Shown here: piece by piece, positions 49,350 through 57,559 of the stretch
Layout of the letters: each line of letters begins with the position of its first letter
How positions within the stretch are numbered: position 1 is the first letter of the stretch
Origin: Phycisphaerae bacterium
GTDB taxonomy: Bacteria; Planctomycetota; Phycisphaerae; Sedimentisphaerales; UBA12454
Direction: 5' to 3'
Length of the DNA stretch: 64,000 nucleotides
Assembly: GCA_041652575.1 (NCBI GenBank)
Contig: JBAZHC010000001.1
Location: 276,393 to 340,392, forward strand
Program-made: the position numbers and the translations under genes
The notes under the pieces: generated by a model
Database searches by the model: none
What the model saw: only the letters and a program-made list of their open reading frames with translations
Told to the model about the DNA's origin: nothing

Positions 49350-49628
49350 ATGACAGAACAACAGGAGCAGCAGGCCGGCGGCATAACGCCGGAGATACTC
49401 AAAAGCGCGATGAAGGCGTTCAAAAAAAGGCTCAAACTCACCGCGCTGGATGACGATTCACGTCTTGGCCGCGGCGCGTTTTCAGGCGGCCATACAGGCG
49501 TTTTTGCGATAAGGCCCCCAAGCCAGTTTCCGCAGGAGGTTTGGACGGAATTGTGCAAACAGGGCAAACTCCGCGACAGCGGACATGGATTGTATGAACT
49601 TCCGAAAGGTGAACAGGACAGGGCGTAA
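49350..49628 (+). CDS. Small hypothetical protein
   Basis: The ATG at 49350 has a fine GGAGG site, giving 92 residues; the ATG at 49287 is less likely. The sequence (GGITPEILKSAMKAFKKRLK, LDDDSRLGRGAFSGGHTGVF, then PPSQFPQEVWTELCKQGKL) looks like a helical N-terminus followed by a small winged-helix-like domain. It ends LRDSGHGLYELPKGEQ. Family unknown. It is convergent with the rhomboid gene. Confidence 0.6.
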   Translation: MTEQQEQQAGGITPEILKSAMKAFKKRLKLTALDDDSRLGRGAFSGGHTGVFAIRPPSQFPQEVWTELCKQGKLRDSGHGLYELPKGEQDRA

Positions 49629-49638
49629 ACGGAAACTT

Positions 49639-50814
49639 TTACGCTTCGAGACGTTTGATTTCGTCGTCGCACATTTTCTTCTGGCCCGGGTCGCTAAGTT
49701 TCTTCTGAGCTTTTTTAAGCTGCTCAAGGGCCTTTGTCTTGTCCGGCAGATACCTTGCGTAAATGATGCCGAGCATAAGCAGAACCTGCCCGGAGTATTC
49801 GTATCCCCCGTAGAACGACAGAAATTTTTCGTATGCCGCGGCCGCATCGGCCCATTTCCCGCTCGACATAAGCTGGTTGGCGATATCGAGCAGCGACTGT
49901 TTTGGCAGGGGCTGGACGACATTTTCTTTTACCAGTTCCAGATACAAATCAGAAGCCGAGGCGAGATTACCCTGGCCTATACGCAGCAGAATTTCCTGCC
50001 GCATCGATGAAATTTTCTCTTCTGCCTGCTTTTGCTCTTCGGTTTTTACTTCCTTCACTTCGATTTTTTTGCTGATTCTGCCTGCGAACGGGTCATCCCC
50101 TTCGGCGACCATATTCTTATAAATGCTTCTCCGTCTCCATCGTCTTATCATCGACCATAAATCAAGCTGGTCTTCGTGGAGAAGGTTCAGCGCCCGCAAA
50201 AGCAGTATGGCCAATATTCCGAAAGCATAGCCGGAAAGATGAGCATCGTAAGCGACGTTCTGTGCGGACCTTGAAATAACATTGTCGATAAATATCATTT
50301 TAATAATTATAAGATATATTGCCGGAACCTCTAATGTTCCTATGAAGAATAACCAGTAGACAATAGTAATAAGTGTCTGCGGAAACAGAACCAGATAAGC
50401 GCCTATAACAGCGGCGATTGCTCCGCTTGCGCCGAGAACAGGAGTTGCCATGCCGGCCCCGAAAAGCGAGGCGGCGAGAATATGACCGAGCGCGCTGAAG
50501 ACTCCTCCTGCCAGATAGAAACACAAATAACCCAGATGTCCAAGCCGGTCGTTTACATTGTTTCCGAACAGATAAAGGAAGAACATATTACCAAGAATAT
50601 GCATGATACTGCCGTGTAAAAACGCGTAAGTGATAAACTGCCAGATAAACGGGTATGAAGGCGTGAGCATATAGACCGATGCCCAGTTTTGCAGTGCCTG
50701 CAGTTTGAAGTTGTAAGACAGCAGGAAAATTGCCGCGTTGATGATTATCAGCGCATAATTCATATATGGCGTTCGCCACGGCCGGATATTTGTTCTTACA
50801 GGCAACAAAAACAT
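49639..50814 (-). CDS. Rhomboid-family serine protease with TPR-like C-terminus
   Basis: This 391-residue intramembrane protease has about six membrane helices. The catalytic serine is in PVLGASGAIAAVIGAY (GxSG), and the histidine is DAHLSGYAFGI in a later helix. FITYAFLHGSIMHILGNMFFLYLFG is the family signature. Residues about 255-390 form TPR-like repeats (ADAAAAYEKFLSFYGGYEYS). The C-terminal solenoid may present substrates. Convergent with a small unknown gene. Confidence 0.9.
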   Translation of the reverse strand: MFLLPVRTNIRPWRTPYMNYALIIINAAIFLLSYNFKLQALQNWASVYMLTPSYPFIWQFITYAFLHGSIMHILGNMFFLYLFGNNVNDRLGHLGYLCFYLAGGVFSALGHILAASLFGAGMATPVLGASGAIAAVIGAYLVLFPQTLITIVYWLFFIGTLEVPAIYLIIIKMIFIDNVISRSAQNVAYDAHLSGYAFGILAILLLRALNLLHEDQLDLWSMIRRWRRRSIYKNMVAEGDDPFAGRISKKIEVKEVKTEEQKQAEEKISSMRQEILLRIGQGNLASASDLYLELVKENVVQPLPKQSLLDIANQLMSSGKWADAAAAYEKFLSFYGGYEYSGQVLLMLGIIYARYLPDKTKALEQLKKAQKKLSDPGQKKMCDDEIKRLEA

Positions 50815-50937
50815 ATTTTAGTCTTTATAAAAAACTCTCGAAATTTTATGGTAAAGGTGGTATTCTAATGACTTATGGAGCCGGATACAAGTAATAAACT
50901 CGGAGCCGCTGGAATAAAGAAGTAAGGATATTGTTAT

Positions 50938-51040
50938 GGGAATGGGTATTGGCAAGGTCGCGTGTTTCGGTTTAGGTAACGTTACCGAAAACCGAAAACT
51001 GCCAACGAGACGTTACCGTTACCAATACCGATACCTGTAG
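50938..51040. repeat. Stacked palindromes of GGTAACGTTACC/CCAATACC words
   Basis: The spacer between rhomboid and the M24 peptidase gene is built of GGGTATTGG, CGGTTTAGGTAACGTTACCG, AAAACCGAAAACTGCC, ACGTTACCGTTACC and CAATACCGATACC. GGTAACGTTACC is itself palindromic, and the outer GGTATTGG and CCAATACC words pair. It could fold into a multibranched structure. No ribosome site precedes the 51046 ATG. Confidence 0.6.
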
Positions 51041-51045
51041 TTTTA

Positions 51046-52131
51046 ATGAAAGTTGACGTTTTGAAAAATCGGTTAAAAAATATTAGAAGATTGCTTAGTG
51101 GAAATCATTTTGACGCTCTTATAGTAACCGTCGGGGCGAATGTCTCGTATCTGAGCGGTTTTTATGGCGACGACAGCTGGCTGATTCTGACCGGCAAAAA
51201 TGTTTATCTTGTTACCGACAGCAGATACACCCTCCAGGCAAAGGGCCAGTGTCCCGCCTGTAAAATTTACCAGCGCAAAGGCTCGATGATAGATGCCGTT
51301 GCCGATATATTAAAAAAACTTCCAGCCGTTAAAACCGCCGCCGTTGAAGATAAAATCGAACTGGCTGTATTTAAAATTTTACGCAAAAAACTTTCTGTTC
51401 GAGTCAAAGCTGTAAAAGGTCTTGTCGAATCTGTCAGGGCCGTAAAAGACGAATCTGAAATCGCGGCGATAAGAAGGGCGATTGAAATTTCAGAAAAAGC
51501 CCTCGCCAAAGTTCTGCCGAAAATTCGCGTCGGGATAAGCGAAACCGCTCTTGCCGCTATTTTGGATTTTGAGATGAAACAGGCCGGTGCCAATCCTGCC
51601 TTTGAAACTGTAATTGCATTCGGAACCAATTCCGCGATGGCGCATCATCGTCCGACAGCTCGAAAACTTAAAAAAGTCGATACTATTCTTATCGACTTCG
51701 GCGCAAAAATTAACGGCTATTGCGCCGATTTAACAAGATGTTTTGCGGTCGGGAAAGTAAATAATTTTTACGCGAAAGTTTATAAAACCGTACTCGATGC
51801 GCAAACGGTGGCTATAAATGTGCTGAAAAGCGGAATAAAAGCAAAGGATGTCGATTCGACAGCGAAGGAAATTATAGCAGCTTCTAAGTTGCCTCCTTAC
51901 GGCCACGGCCTCGGCCACGGCCTTGGTTTGGATGTTCACGAGCAGCCGGGGATTTCATTTCTCTCAAAGGCTTCTTTGCAAAAAGGTAATGTTATAACAC
52001 TTGAGCCTGCGGTTTATCTTGACGGCAAATTCGGAATAAGAACAGAGGATGATGTGCTGATTACCGAAAATGGCTGTGAAATTTTAACCACGCTGCTCAA
52101 AAGCGATGAAGTGCCGTTACTGAAAATATAA
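51046..52131 (+). CDS. M24-family aminopeptidase (Xaa-Pro peptidase-like)
   Basis: This 361-residue pita-bread metallopeptidase has metal ligands in ILIDFGAKINGYCADLTR (two Asp), GHGLGHGLGLDVHEQPG (His), TLEPAVYL (Glu) and GIRTEDDVLIT (Glu). The N-terminal creatinase-type domain is present (residues 1-125). It removes N-terminal residues before proline in peptides. The single ATG lies beyond a repeat-rich spacer. Confidence 0.93.
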   Translation: MKVDVLKNRLKNIRRLLSGNHFDALIVTVGANVSYLSGFYGDDSWLILTGKNVYLVTDSRYTLQAKGQCPACKIYQRKGSMIDAVADILKKLPAVKTAAVEDKIELAVFKILRKKLSVRVKAVKGLVESVRAVKDESEIAAIRRAIEISEKALAKVLPKIRVGISETALAAILDFEMKQAGANPAFETVIAFGTNSAMAHHRPTARKLKKVDTILIDFGAKINGYCADLTRCFAVGKVNNFYAKVYKTVLDAQTVAINVLKSGIKAKDVDSTAKEIIAASKLPPYGHGLGHGLGLDVHEQPGISFLSKASLQKGNVITLEPAVYLDGKFGIRTEDDVLITENGCEILTTLLKSDEVPLLKI

Positions 52132-52192
52132 ATTAACCACGAATTAACGCATTTTCGCAGATTTTCCGATTAACTCACCCCCCATTTTTTAC

Positions 52193-52220
52193 TTGATTAT
52201 AAACAGAAAAGGTCTATAAT
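52193..52220 (+). promoter_or_regulatory. Promoter for the dockerin-like protein
   Basis: TTGATT (52193-52198), 16 bp, then a perfect TATAAT (52215-52220), followed by an AAGGAGG ribosome site (52237-52243) before the ATG at 52251. Confidence 0.7.
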
Positions 52221-52250
52221 AATATCTGATTTGAAGAAGGAGGAATATCA

Positions 52251-53567
52251 ATGGTTAGAAATTCATTAGTTTTGACCATATCGATTTGCATACTGTTTGG
52301 GTCTAATTTATATGCTGAACAAATCGACTCCGTCTGGATTGGCGGCGAGGATGGTTTTTGGAATGACGCCGACGACTGGAGCCCTGCGATTGTGCCGGAC
52401 AACAATGAAACTCAGGAATTTGGGGTCACAATAGACGGCGGGACTGCTTCGGCAGAGATCGACTTTGCAAGAGATATAACGGTAAATACTATGGACTGTT
52501 ATAATAATGTGGAGTTGGAATCTTTGCAGGATTGGTCGGAACTCACTTTAAGCCAGGCTCAGGGCCTGACTAATTATGGCTATCTCGATATTGAGAAAAT
52601 ATCTATTATTGGAAATATAACTAACACTGCCGGCGCCAATCTTGAACTCGAATCAATGGGTGCCGAAATCGAAGGAAATCTTTCTAATAACGCCGGCGGT
52701 GTTGTAACGCTTGAAGGTTTTACAGAGTTTGCCGATGGAGATATTGTAAACTCCGGTACGATGACCTTCTACCATAACGCGAATCTTCGTTCAATGGATG
52801 AAAACTGCGGAATAGAAAACAACGGAACTTTCAATTTTAAGGGAGGGGTATGCAGAGATTTTAATGAAATTGTTAATAATACCACAGGAACAATAGCAGG
52901 CATGGGGGTTCTCGGTGCGGCACATTCCATGGAAAACAAAGGTCTCATTGTTGCTTATATGGGAGATTTGCTTGTCAGCAGCTATGGGACGATGGTCAAT
53001 AAGGGAAACATGATTAATCTGACAGGCTCAACGCTTAATATATTTGTGAATAATAATGACTTTCTCAATCAGGGTAATATAAACGTCAGAATTGGAGGCG
53101 CGGTTTCTTATACCAGTTCTCCTGGTACAGTTCATTCGTTTATTAACGATTCAAACGGAACAGTATCACTTAGAGGTGGAACTATCGGTGCACCAAAAAT
53201 TGTTCAAAAAGCCGGAGCAGCCTTTAGCGGTTTCGGCGGTATTTTCGGCAATCTCGAATTAGACCCTGACGCAGCAGTTCAAATTACAGGCCCGACAAAT
53301 ATCGTCGGAAACGTAACTGTTCCTGCCGGAGCTGTTTTGGAAATATCTGACGGTCAAACTCTCGTTACCGGCTACACAACAAATAACGGTACAATTCATA
53401 TGAAAGGCGGAAGATTAATTCCGCAGGGAGGATTGACCAATAACGGCCAGATACTATGGGAACCCGGCCAGTATAACAATATAGCTGATTTTAATCTCGA
53501 TGGCTCTGTCAACTTCTCAGACTTTGCCGAATTTTCGAATAGTTGGCTGTGGCAGACTCAGTGGTGA
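52251..53567 (+). CDS. Secreted beta-helix-like protein with C-terminal dockerin-like EF-hand
   Basis: This 438-residue protein has a signal peptide (SLVLTISICILFGSNLYAEQ). A long repetitive beta region with many NNxG turns and short NxGxI/NxGT repeats follows (NAGGVVTLEGFTEFADGDIV, MVNKGNMINLTGSTLN, TTNNGTIHMKGGRLIPQGGL). The C-terminus is DFNLDGSVNFSDFAEFSNSW, a single calcium-binding dockerin-type loop, frequent at the ends of Planctomycetota secreted proteins. Probably an extracellular adhesin or polysaccharide-associated protein. Substrate unknown. Confidence 0.78.
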   Translation: MVRNSLVLTISICILFGSNLYAEQIDSVWIGGEDGFWNDADDWSPAIVPDNNETQEFGVTIDGGTASAEIDFARDITVNTMDCYNNVELESLQDWSELTLSQAQGLTNYGYLDIEKISIIGNITNTAGANLELESMGAEIEGNLSNNAGGVVTLEGFTEFADGDIVNSGTMTFYHNANLRSMDENCGIENNGTFNFKGGVCRDFNEIVNNTTGTIAGMGVLGAAHSMENKGLIVAYMGDLLVSSYGTMVNKGNMINLTGSTLNIFVNNNDFLNQGNINVRIGGAVSYTSSPGTVHSFINDSNGTVSLRGGTIGAPKIVQKAGAAFSGFGGIFGNLELDPDAAVQITGPTNIVGNVTVPAGAVLEISDGQTLVTGYTTNNGTIHMKGGRLIPQGGLTNNGQILWEPGQYNNIADFNLDGSVNFSDFAEFSNSWLWQTQW

Positions 53568-53594
53568 TTTGCTGAATTCACCTGACTGAGAATA

Positions 53595-55268
53595 TTACCT
53601 TAATTTTAGCTGCTTGTATTTTCCGCGGCGGTGGGCCAGGCGGTCGGGATTTTCGGCCTGTATCTTTTCCTCATAAGCGGCGAAATTGCCCACAAACCAC
53701 TTGGTTTTGCCATCGCCTTCAAAAACAAGCAGATGCGTACAAATCCTGTCTAAGAAAAATCTGTCGTGACTGATTACCATCGCGCAGCCCTGAAAATTAA
53801 TTATCGACTGCTCAAGAACCCGCATAGTGCTGACGTCGAGGTCGTTTGTCGGCTCATCTAACAGTAAAAGGTTTCCGCCCCGGCGGAGCATTTTGGCAAG
53901 ATGGATTCTGTTTCGTTCGCCGCCTGAACATTGGGAGACTATTTTCTGCTGCTGGGAGCCTGAAAAATTATATTTGGCGACATAGGCGCGTGAAGCGACG
54001 GAAACACCGCCGAGGACTATGGAATCCTTGCCATCGGAGATTTCCTCGAAGATTGTTTTGTCATCAGCCAGGGCATCGCGGTGCTGGTCAACATAGCCGA
54101 TTGAGACGGTGGCGCCGATTTCAATTTTGCCGGAGTCTGGTTTTTCCTGGCCGGTTATTAATTTAAAAAGCGTTGTCTTTCCGATTCCGTTTGGGCCGAT
54201 TACGCCGACGATTGCGTTTGCGGGCAGTTCAAACGAGCAGTTATCGATTAGGGGACTATCGTTGAATTTTTTGGATACTCCGTTAAACGAAAGCACTTTG
54301 TCGCCGAGTCTTTGGCCTGTCGGGATTTGTATCAGTATTTCATTTTGCCTGTCTTCGTCGGCCTGACCGGCCAAATCGCTGTAAGCATTTATACGGGCCT
54401 GATTTTTTTGGTTGCGCGCCCTGACGGAGGTGTTAATCCATTCGAGTTCGCGGGCCAGAGTCTTCTGCCGCTGCGATTCCTTCTTTTCCATTACGCGGAG
54501 AAGCTCGGCCTTTTGTTTTAACCACGATGAATAATTTCCCTCGAACGGCAGACCTCTGCCCTTATCGAGTTCGAGAATCCATTTTGTAATGTTGTCGAGA
54601 AAATATCGGTCGTGAGTTACGATAATTACCGTGCCGTGATATTCGCGGAGAGCCATTTCGAGCCATTGGATTGTTTCGGCGTCAAGGTGGTTTGTCGGCT
54701 CATCGAGCAGGAGCAAATCAGGTTTTTCCAGCAGAGCCATACACAGCGCGACGCGTCTGCGCTCTCCGCCTGACAATCTGCCGACAGGTGCGTCATCGGG
54801 CGGCAGTACCATCGCGTCGGAAACAATATCGATGAGTCTGTCGGTTTCCCAGCCGTCACAGGCATCGATTTTATCCTGATAAACGGCCAACTCCTCAAGC
54901 AGCTTATTCATTTGCTCATCGGACTGCGGCTCGCCGAGCCGGCTCGAAATTTCGTTGAACCGCTCGACCATATCGAGCGTGGGTTTTATCGCGGTCAGCA
55001 GATTTTCCTTAACGGTTCTGTCCAGTTCAAGCTGCGGTTCCTGGGCGACGTATCGGAGTTTCATTCCCGATGCAAGTTTCGTTTCGCCGTGGAAATCTTT
55101 GTCCAGCCCGGCCATTATTTTCAGGAGCGTGGTTTTGCCTGAGCCGTTTTCGCCGATAACGCCGATTTTTGCGCCGTAAAAAAACGACAGCGAAATATCT
55201 TTTAAAACTTCCTTTTCGCCGAAGCTTCTGCTGACATCGTTCATTTCAAATATAAATTTAGGAGGCAT
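53595..55268 (-). CDS. ettA: Energy-dependent translational throttle protein EttA (ABC-F)
   Basis: This soluble ABC-F ATPase has 557 residues, the usual length. The first cassette has Walker A GENGSGKTT, signature RLSGGERRRVALCMAL and Walker B LLLLDEPTNHLD. The second has GPNGIGKTT, SQCSGGERNRIHLAKML and LLLLDEPTNDLD. The EttA-type opening (FEMNDVSRSFGEKEVLKDIS) and the basic inter-domain linker distinguish it. EttA binds the ribosomal E site and senses ADP/ATP. It starts 10 bp after thiC, so it lies under the TPP riboswitch. Confidence 0.93.
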   Translation of the reverse strand: MPPKFIFEMNDVSRSFGEKEVLKDISLSFFYGAKIGVIGENGSGKTTLLKIMAGLDKDFHGETKLASGMKLRYVAQEPQLELDRTVKENLLTAIKPTLDMVERFNEISSRLGEPQSDEQMNKLLEELAVYQDKIDACDGWETDRLIDIVSDAMVLPPDDAPVGRLSGGERRRVALCMALLEKPDLLLLDEPTNHLDAETIQWLEMALREYHGTVIIVTHDRYFLDNITKWILELDKGRGLPFEGNYSSWLKQKAELLRVMEKKESQRQKTLARELEWINTSVRARNQKNQARINAYSDLAGQADEDRQNEILIQIPTGQRLGDKVLSFNGVSKKFNDSPLIDNCSFELPANAIVGVIGPNGIGKTTLFKLITGQEKPDSGKIEIGATVSIGYVDQHRDALADDKTIFEEISDGKDSIVLGGVSVASRAYVAKYNFSGSQQQKIVSQCSGGERNRIHLAKMLRRGGNLLLLDEPTNDLDVSTMRVLEQSIINFQGCAMVISHDRFFLDRICTHLLVFEGDGKTKWFVGNFAAYEEKIQAENPDRLAHRRGKYKQLKLR

Positions 55269-55278
55269 AGTGAATTTA

Positions 55279-56580
55279 TTATTTCTTTGTATAAACTTTG
55301 GCCAGTTCCTTGTTGATTCTCAAACTGCACCAGTCTTTGCCGCACATTGTGCAGAAATCATCGTCTGCCGTGGTTTTGACGCTTTTTACGCAGGCCTGAT
55401 TGTGAAATTTTCCAGCGGTTTTAGGGTCTATCGCGCTTTCGATATGTTTTTTCCAGTCAAGATTTGCCCTTGCGATACTTAATTGCCTGTCCTTTTCCGC
55501 TGCGCCGGAGTGTTCTCTTGCGACATCGGCGGCGTGAGCGGCAATTTTAGCGGCGACAACGCCTTGTCTCACATCTTCAATCTCCGGCAGGCCCAGATGT
55601 TCTTTCGGAGTTACATAACATAAAAACGATGCACCCCAGTATCCTGCCGCTGTTCCCCCGATAGCACTTGTTATATGGTCATAGCCCGGCGCGATATCAG
55701 TCACAAGCGGGCCGAGAACATAAAACGGCGCGTTATGACAGTATTTCTGCTGAAGCTCCATATTTTTTTGTATCTGATTAAACGGAACATGGCCGGGGCC
55801 TTCGACCATGACCTGACATTTTTTTCCCTTCGCCCGCAGAACAAGTTCGCCGAGCGTTTTCAGTTCGGAGATTTGCGCTTTATCGGTGGCGTCGGCGATA
55901 CATCCCGGCCGCAACCCGTCGCCCAGAGAAAAACAGACATCGTACTGGGCCATAATATCGCAGATGTCGTCGAATAGTTCGTAAAACGGGTTTTGCTTAT
56001 TATTCAGCGTCATCCATTTTGCAATCAGAGCGCCGCCCCGGCTTACGATTCCGCAAACTCTTTTTACGGCCATCGGCAGATATTCTTTTAATACGCCTGC
56101 GTGAATGGTGAAGAAATCGACGCCTTGCTTTGCCTGCTTTTCAATTGTATCGAGAATAACTTTCGGATTTATATCTTCTACGTTTCTGCCGATAATCATT
56201 TCGTATATTGGCACGGTTCCGAAAGGTACCGGGCAGTTGTCGAGAATTTCCGTGCGTATTTTATCGAGGTCTCCGCCGGTGCTTAAATCCATTACTGTAT
56301 CGGTTCCCGCATCAATAGCGGCCGATAGTTTATCGAGTTCATCTTTAACAGACGAGCTTGCGCTGCTTGTTCCGATGTTGGCGTTGACTTTTATCGTAAC
56401 AGCTCGTCCGATACCGATAGGTTTCAGGTTTGTTTTGAGATGTATTTTATTCGCCGGGATAACGAGTTTGCCCGCAGCGGTTTCTTTGCAGACTGTCTTT
56501 ACATCGATATTTTCATTTTCCGCAACAATATGCATTTCCTTGCTCAATATTCCGTTGCACGCCAGTTTAATTTGTGTCAT
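55279..56580 (-). CDS. thiC: Phosphomethylpyrimidine synthase ThiC
   Basis: ThiC converts aminoimidazole ribotide to HMP-phosphate for thiamine. This is the short form (433 residues) with radical-SAM-like chemistry. The C-terminal cluster motif is FCTMCGKDWC (CxxCxxxxC). Other conserved parts are TVMDLSTGGDLDKIR, VPFGTVPIYEM, GVDFFTIHAGV and VEGPGHVPFNQIQKNM. Also visible are YVLGPLVTDIAPGYDHITSA and CYVTPKEHLGLP. GGAG precedes the ATG. A TPP riboswitch with terminator lies upstream. Confidence 0.97.
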   Translation of the reverse strand: MTQIKLACNGILSKEMHIVAENENIDVKTVCKETAAGKLVIPANKIHLKTNLKPIGIGRAVTIKVNANIGTSSASSSVKDELDKLSAAIDAGTDTVMDLSTGGDLDKIRTEILDNCPVPFGTVPIYEMIIGRNVEDINPKVILDTIEKQAKQGVDFFTIHAGVLKEYLPMAVKRVCGIVSRGGALIAKWMTLNNKQNPFYELFDDICDIMAQYDVCFSLGDGLRPGCIADATDKAQISELKTLGELVLRAKGKKCQVMVEGPGHVPFNQIQKNMELQQKYCHNAPFYVLGPLVTDIAPGYDHITSAIGGTAAGYWGASFLCYVTPKEHLGLPEIEDVRQGVVAAKIAAHAADVAREHSGAAEKDRQLSIARANLDWKKHIESAIDPKTAGKFHNQACVKSVKTTADDDFCTMCGKDWCSLRINKELAKVYTKK

Positions 56581-56611
56581 TTTGTATCTCCGGTTTCACC
56601 CCTTATCAGGG

Positions 56612-56651
56612 AAACAAAAAAAGGGTCGCCTCGTTTTGAAAGCGACCCTTT
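56612..56651 (-). terminator. Riboswitch-linked intrinsic terminator
   Basis: On the minus strand AAAGGGTCGC pairs with GCGACCCTTT around a 12-nt loop, followed by a run of seven U residues. It sits between the TPP aptamer and thiC, so it is probably the expression platform. Confidence 0.88.
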
Positions 56652-56669
56652 AATAATTTTTTTTCATCG

Positions 56670-56759
56670 CTTCCTACGCAGGCATTCCCAAAATGGGATA
56701 ATCCTGTTCAGGTTCTAAGGGTATTTTCTCAGGCCTTTTTCGGCCACCCCTGCAGAAAG
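56670..56759 (-). promoter_or_regulatory. TPP riboswitch (THI element)
   Basis: Reading 5' to 3' on the minus strand, the conserved landmarks appear in order: GGGGTGGCC, CTGAGA, ACCCTTAGAACCTGA, CAGGATTATCCCA and TGCCTGCGTAGGAAG. Helix P1 pairs CUUUCU (56759-56754) with AGGAAG (56675-56670). It precedes thiC and acts with a downstream terminator. High TPP should stop transcription of thiC and the coupled ettA. Confidence 0.95.
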
Positions 56760-56760
56760 G

Positions 56761-56789
56761 AGTATAAACCTGCCATATCAGCGGGTCAA
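56761..56789 (-). promoter_or_regulatory. Promoter for the TPP riboswitch-thiC-ettA transcript
   Basis: TTGACC (56789-56784 on the minus strand), 17 bp, then TATACT (56766-56761), directly upstream of the aptamer, so the transcript starts at the riboswitch. Confidence 0.75.
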
Positions 56790-56918
56790 GATATTTTATA
56801 TTCTTACTGATGGACGGTTTCTCATCATTTTTTCACGATAGAATAAATATAGATTGCAATTTAGCGATAATTTTGGCATATATCAGACTTTTACAGTCTT
56901 AATGGAGGTATTTATTAG

Positions 56919-57485
56919 ATGTCCGTATGGAAGTTAGTTTATCTTTTAAGAGGTTTCCTGGTCGGCGTTCCGCTGGTCTTTGCCGCATTCTGGACACACG
57001 GCAGGGTGGAGAATGTATATATTATCTGGCCGATTGGTTTGTTGGTTTTTTTTATAGGCATAGCTATTCGCGTCTGGGCCCAGCAGCATTTGCGGTATCG
57101 CCTGAAGGTTCACAAGGATTTGACCCTCACCGGCCCGTATCAATTTGTCAGAAATCCCGTCTATGTCGGCACTATCGCGATTTTTTTGGGGATGACAATA
57201 TTGTTTGAGTTTCCCTGGCTTGTTCCCGTTACTTTGGTCTGGAGCGCGGTTGTATATTCTTTTGTGATTCATTACGAGGAGATGCATTTGCTTGCCCGTT
57301 ACGGCCAGCCTTATCAAAAATTTATGTCAGATGTTCCGCGATGGGTTCCTCGCACCCTGTCCTTTAAAAATTTAGACCTGATAAATGAAAATTTTACACC
57401 ATCGTTAATGGCCGAACTTCCATGTGTGGGCTATCTGCTGCCGTGTATTATCAAAAAAATAGTATTGGTATGGTTCGTACATTGA
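56919..57485 (+). CDS. Isoprenylcysteine carboxylmethyltransferase/PEMT-family membrane protein
   Basis: This 188-residue protein has about four to five membrane helices. The ICMT/PEMT signature LTGPYQFVRNPVYVGTIAIF (cofactor-binding RNPxY) and the later HYEEMHLLARYGQPYQKFM (E-x-x-L-x-x-x-YG-x-x-Y) are clear. These enzymes use SAM to methylate lipids or other small membrane substrates; the substrate is unknown. GGAGG precedes the ATG at a slightly longer distance. Confidence 0.85.
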   Translation: MSVWKLVYLLRGFLVGVPLVFAAFWTHGRVENVYIIWPIGLLVFFIGIAIRVWAQQHLRYRLKVHKDLTLTGPYQFVRNPVYVGTIAIFLGMTILFEFPWLVPVTLVWSAVVYSFVIHYEEMHLLARYGQPYQKFMSDVPRWVPRTLSFKNLDLINENFTPSLMAELPCVGYLLPCIIKKIVLVWFVH

Positions 57486-57506
57486 AAGTCTGCCAGTTTT
57501 ATTACC

Positions 57507-57559
57507 AATAGCCTTTCTTGTTAATTTTGTTAACCTTGTTAACTTCGTTAACGGCTATT
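57507..57559. repeat. GTTAAC short-word repeat with AATAGCC/GGCTATT arms
   Basis: Tandem words GTTAATTTT, GTTAACCTT and GTTAACTTC, ending GTTAAC (57520-57552), lie between the inverted arms AATAGCC (57507-57513) and GGCTATT (57553-57559). The right arm covers the stop codon of the AsmA-like gene. Confidence 0.6.

Noticed and set aside
49262..49672. A 136-codon minus-strand reading frame opposite the small gene at 49350
   Set aside because: It is rich in Ser, Pro, Cys and Arg, has no motifs and overlaps a gene with a good ribosome site in the other direction.
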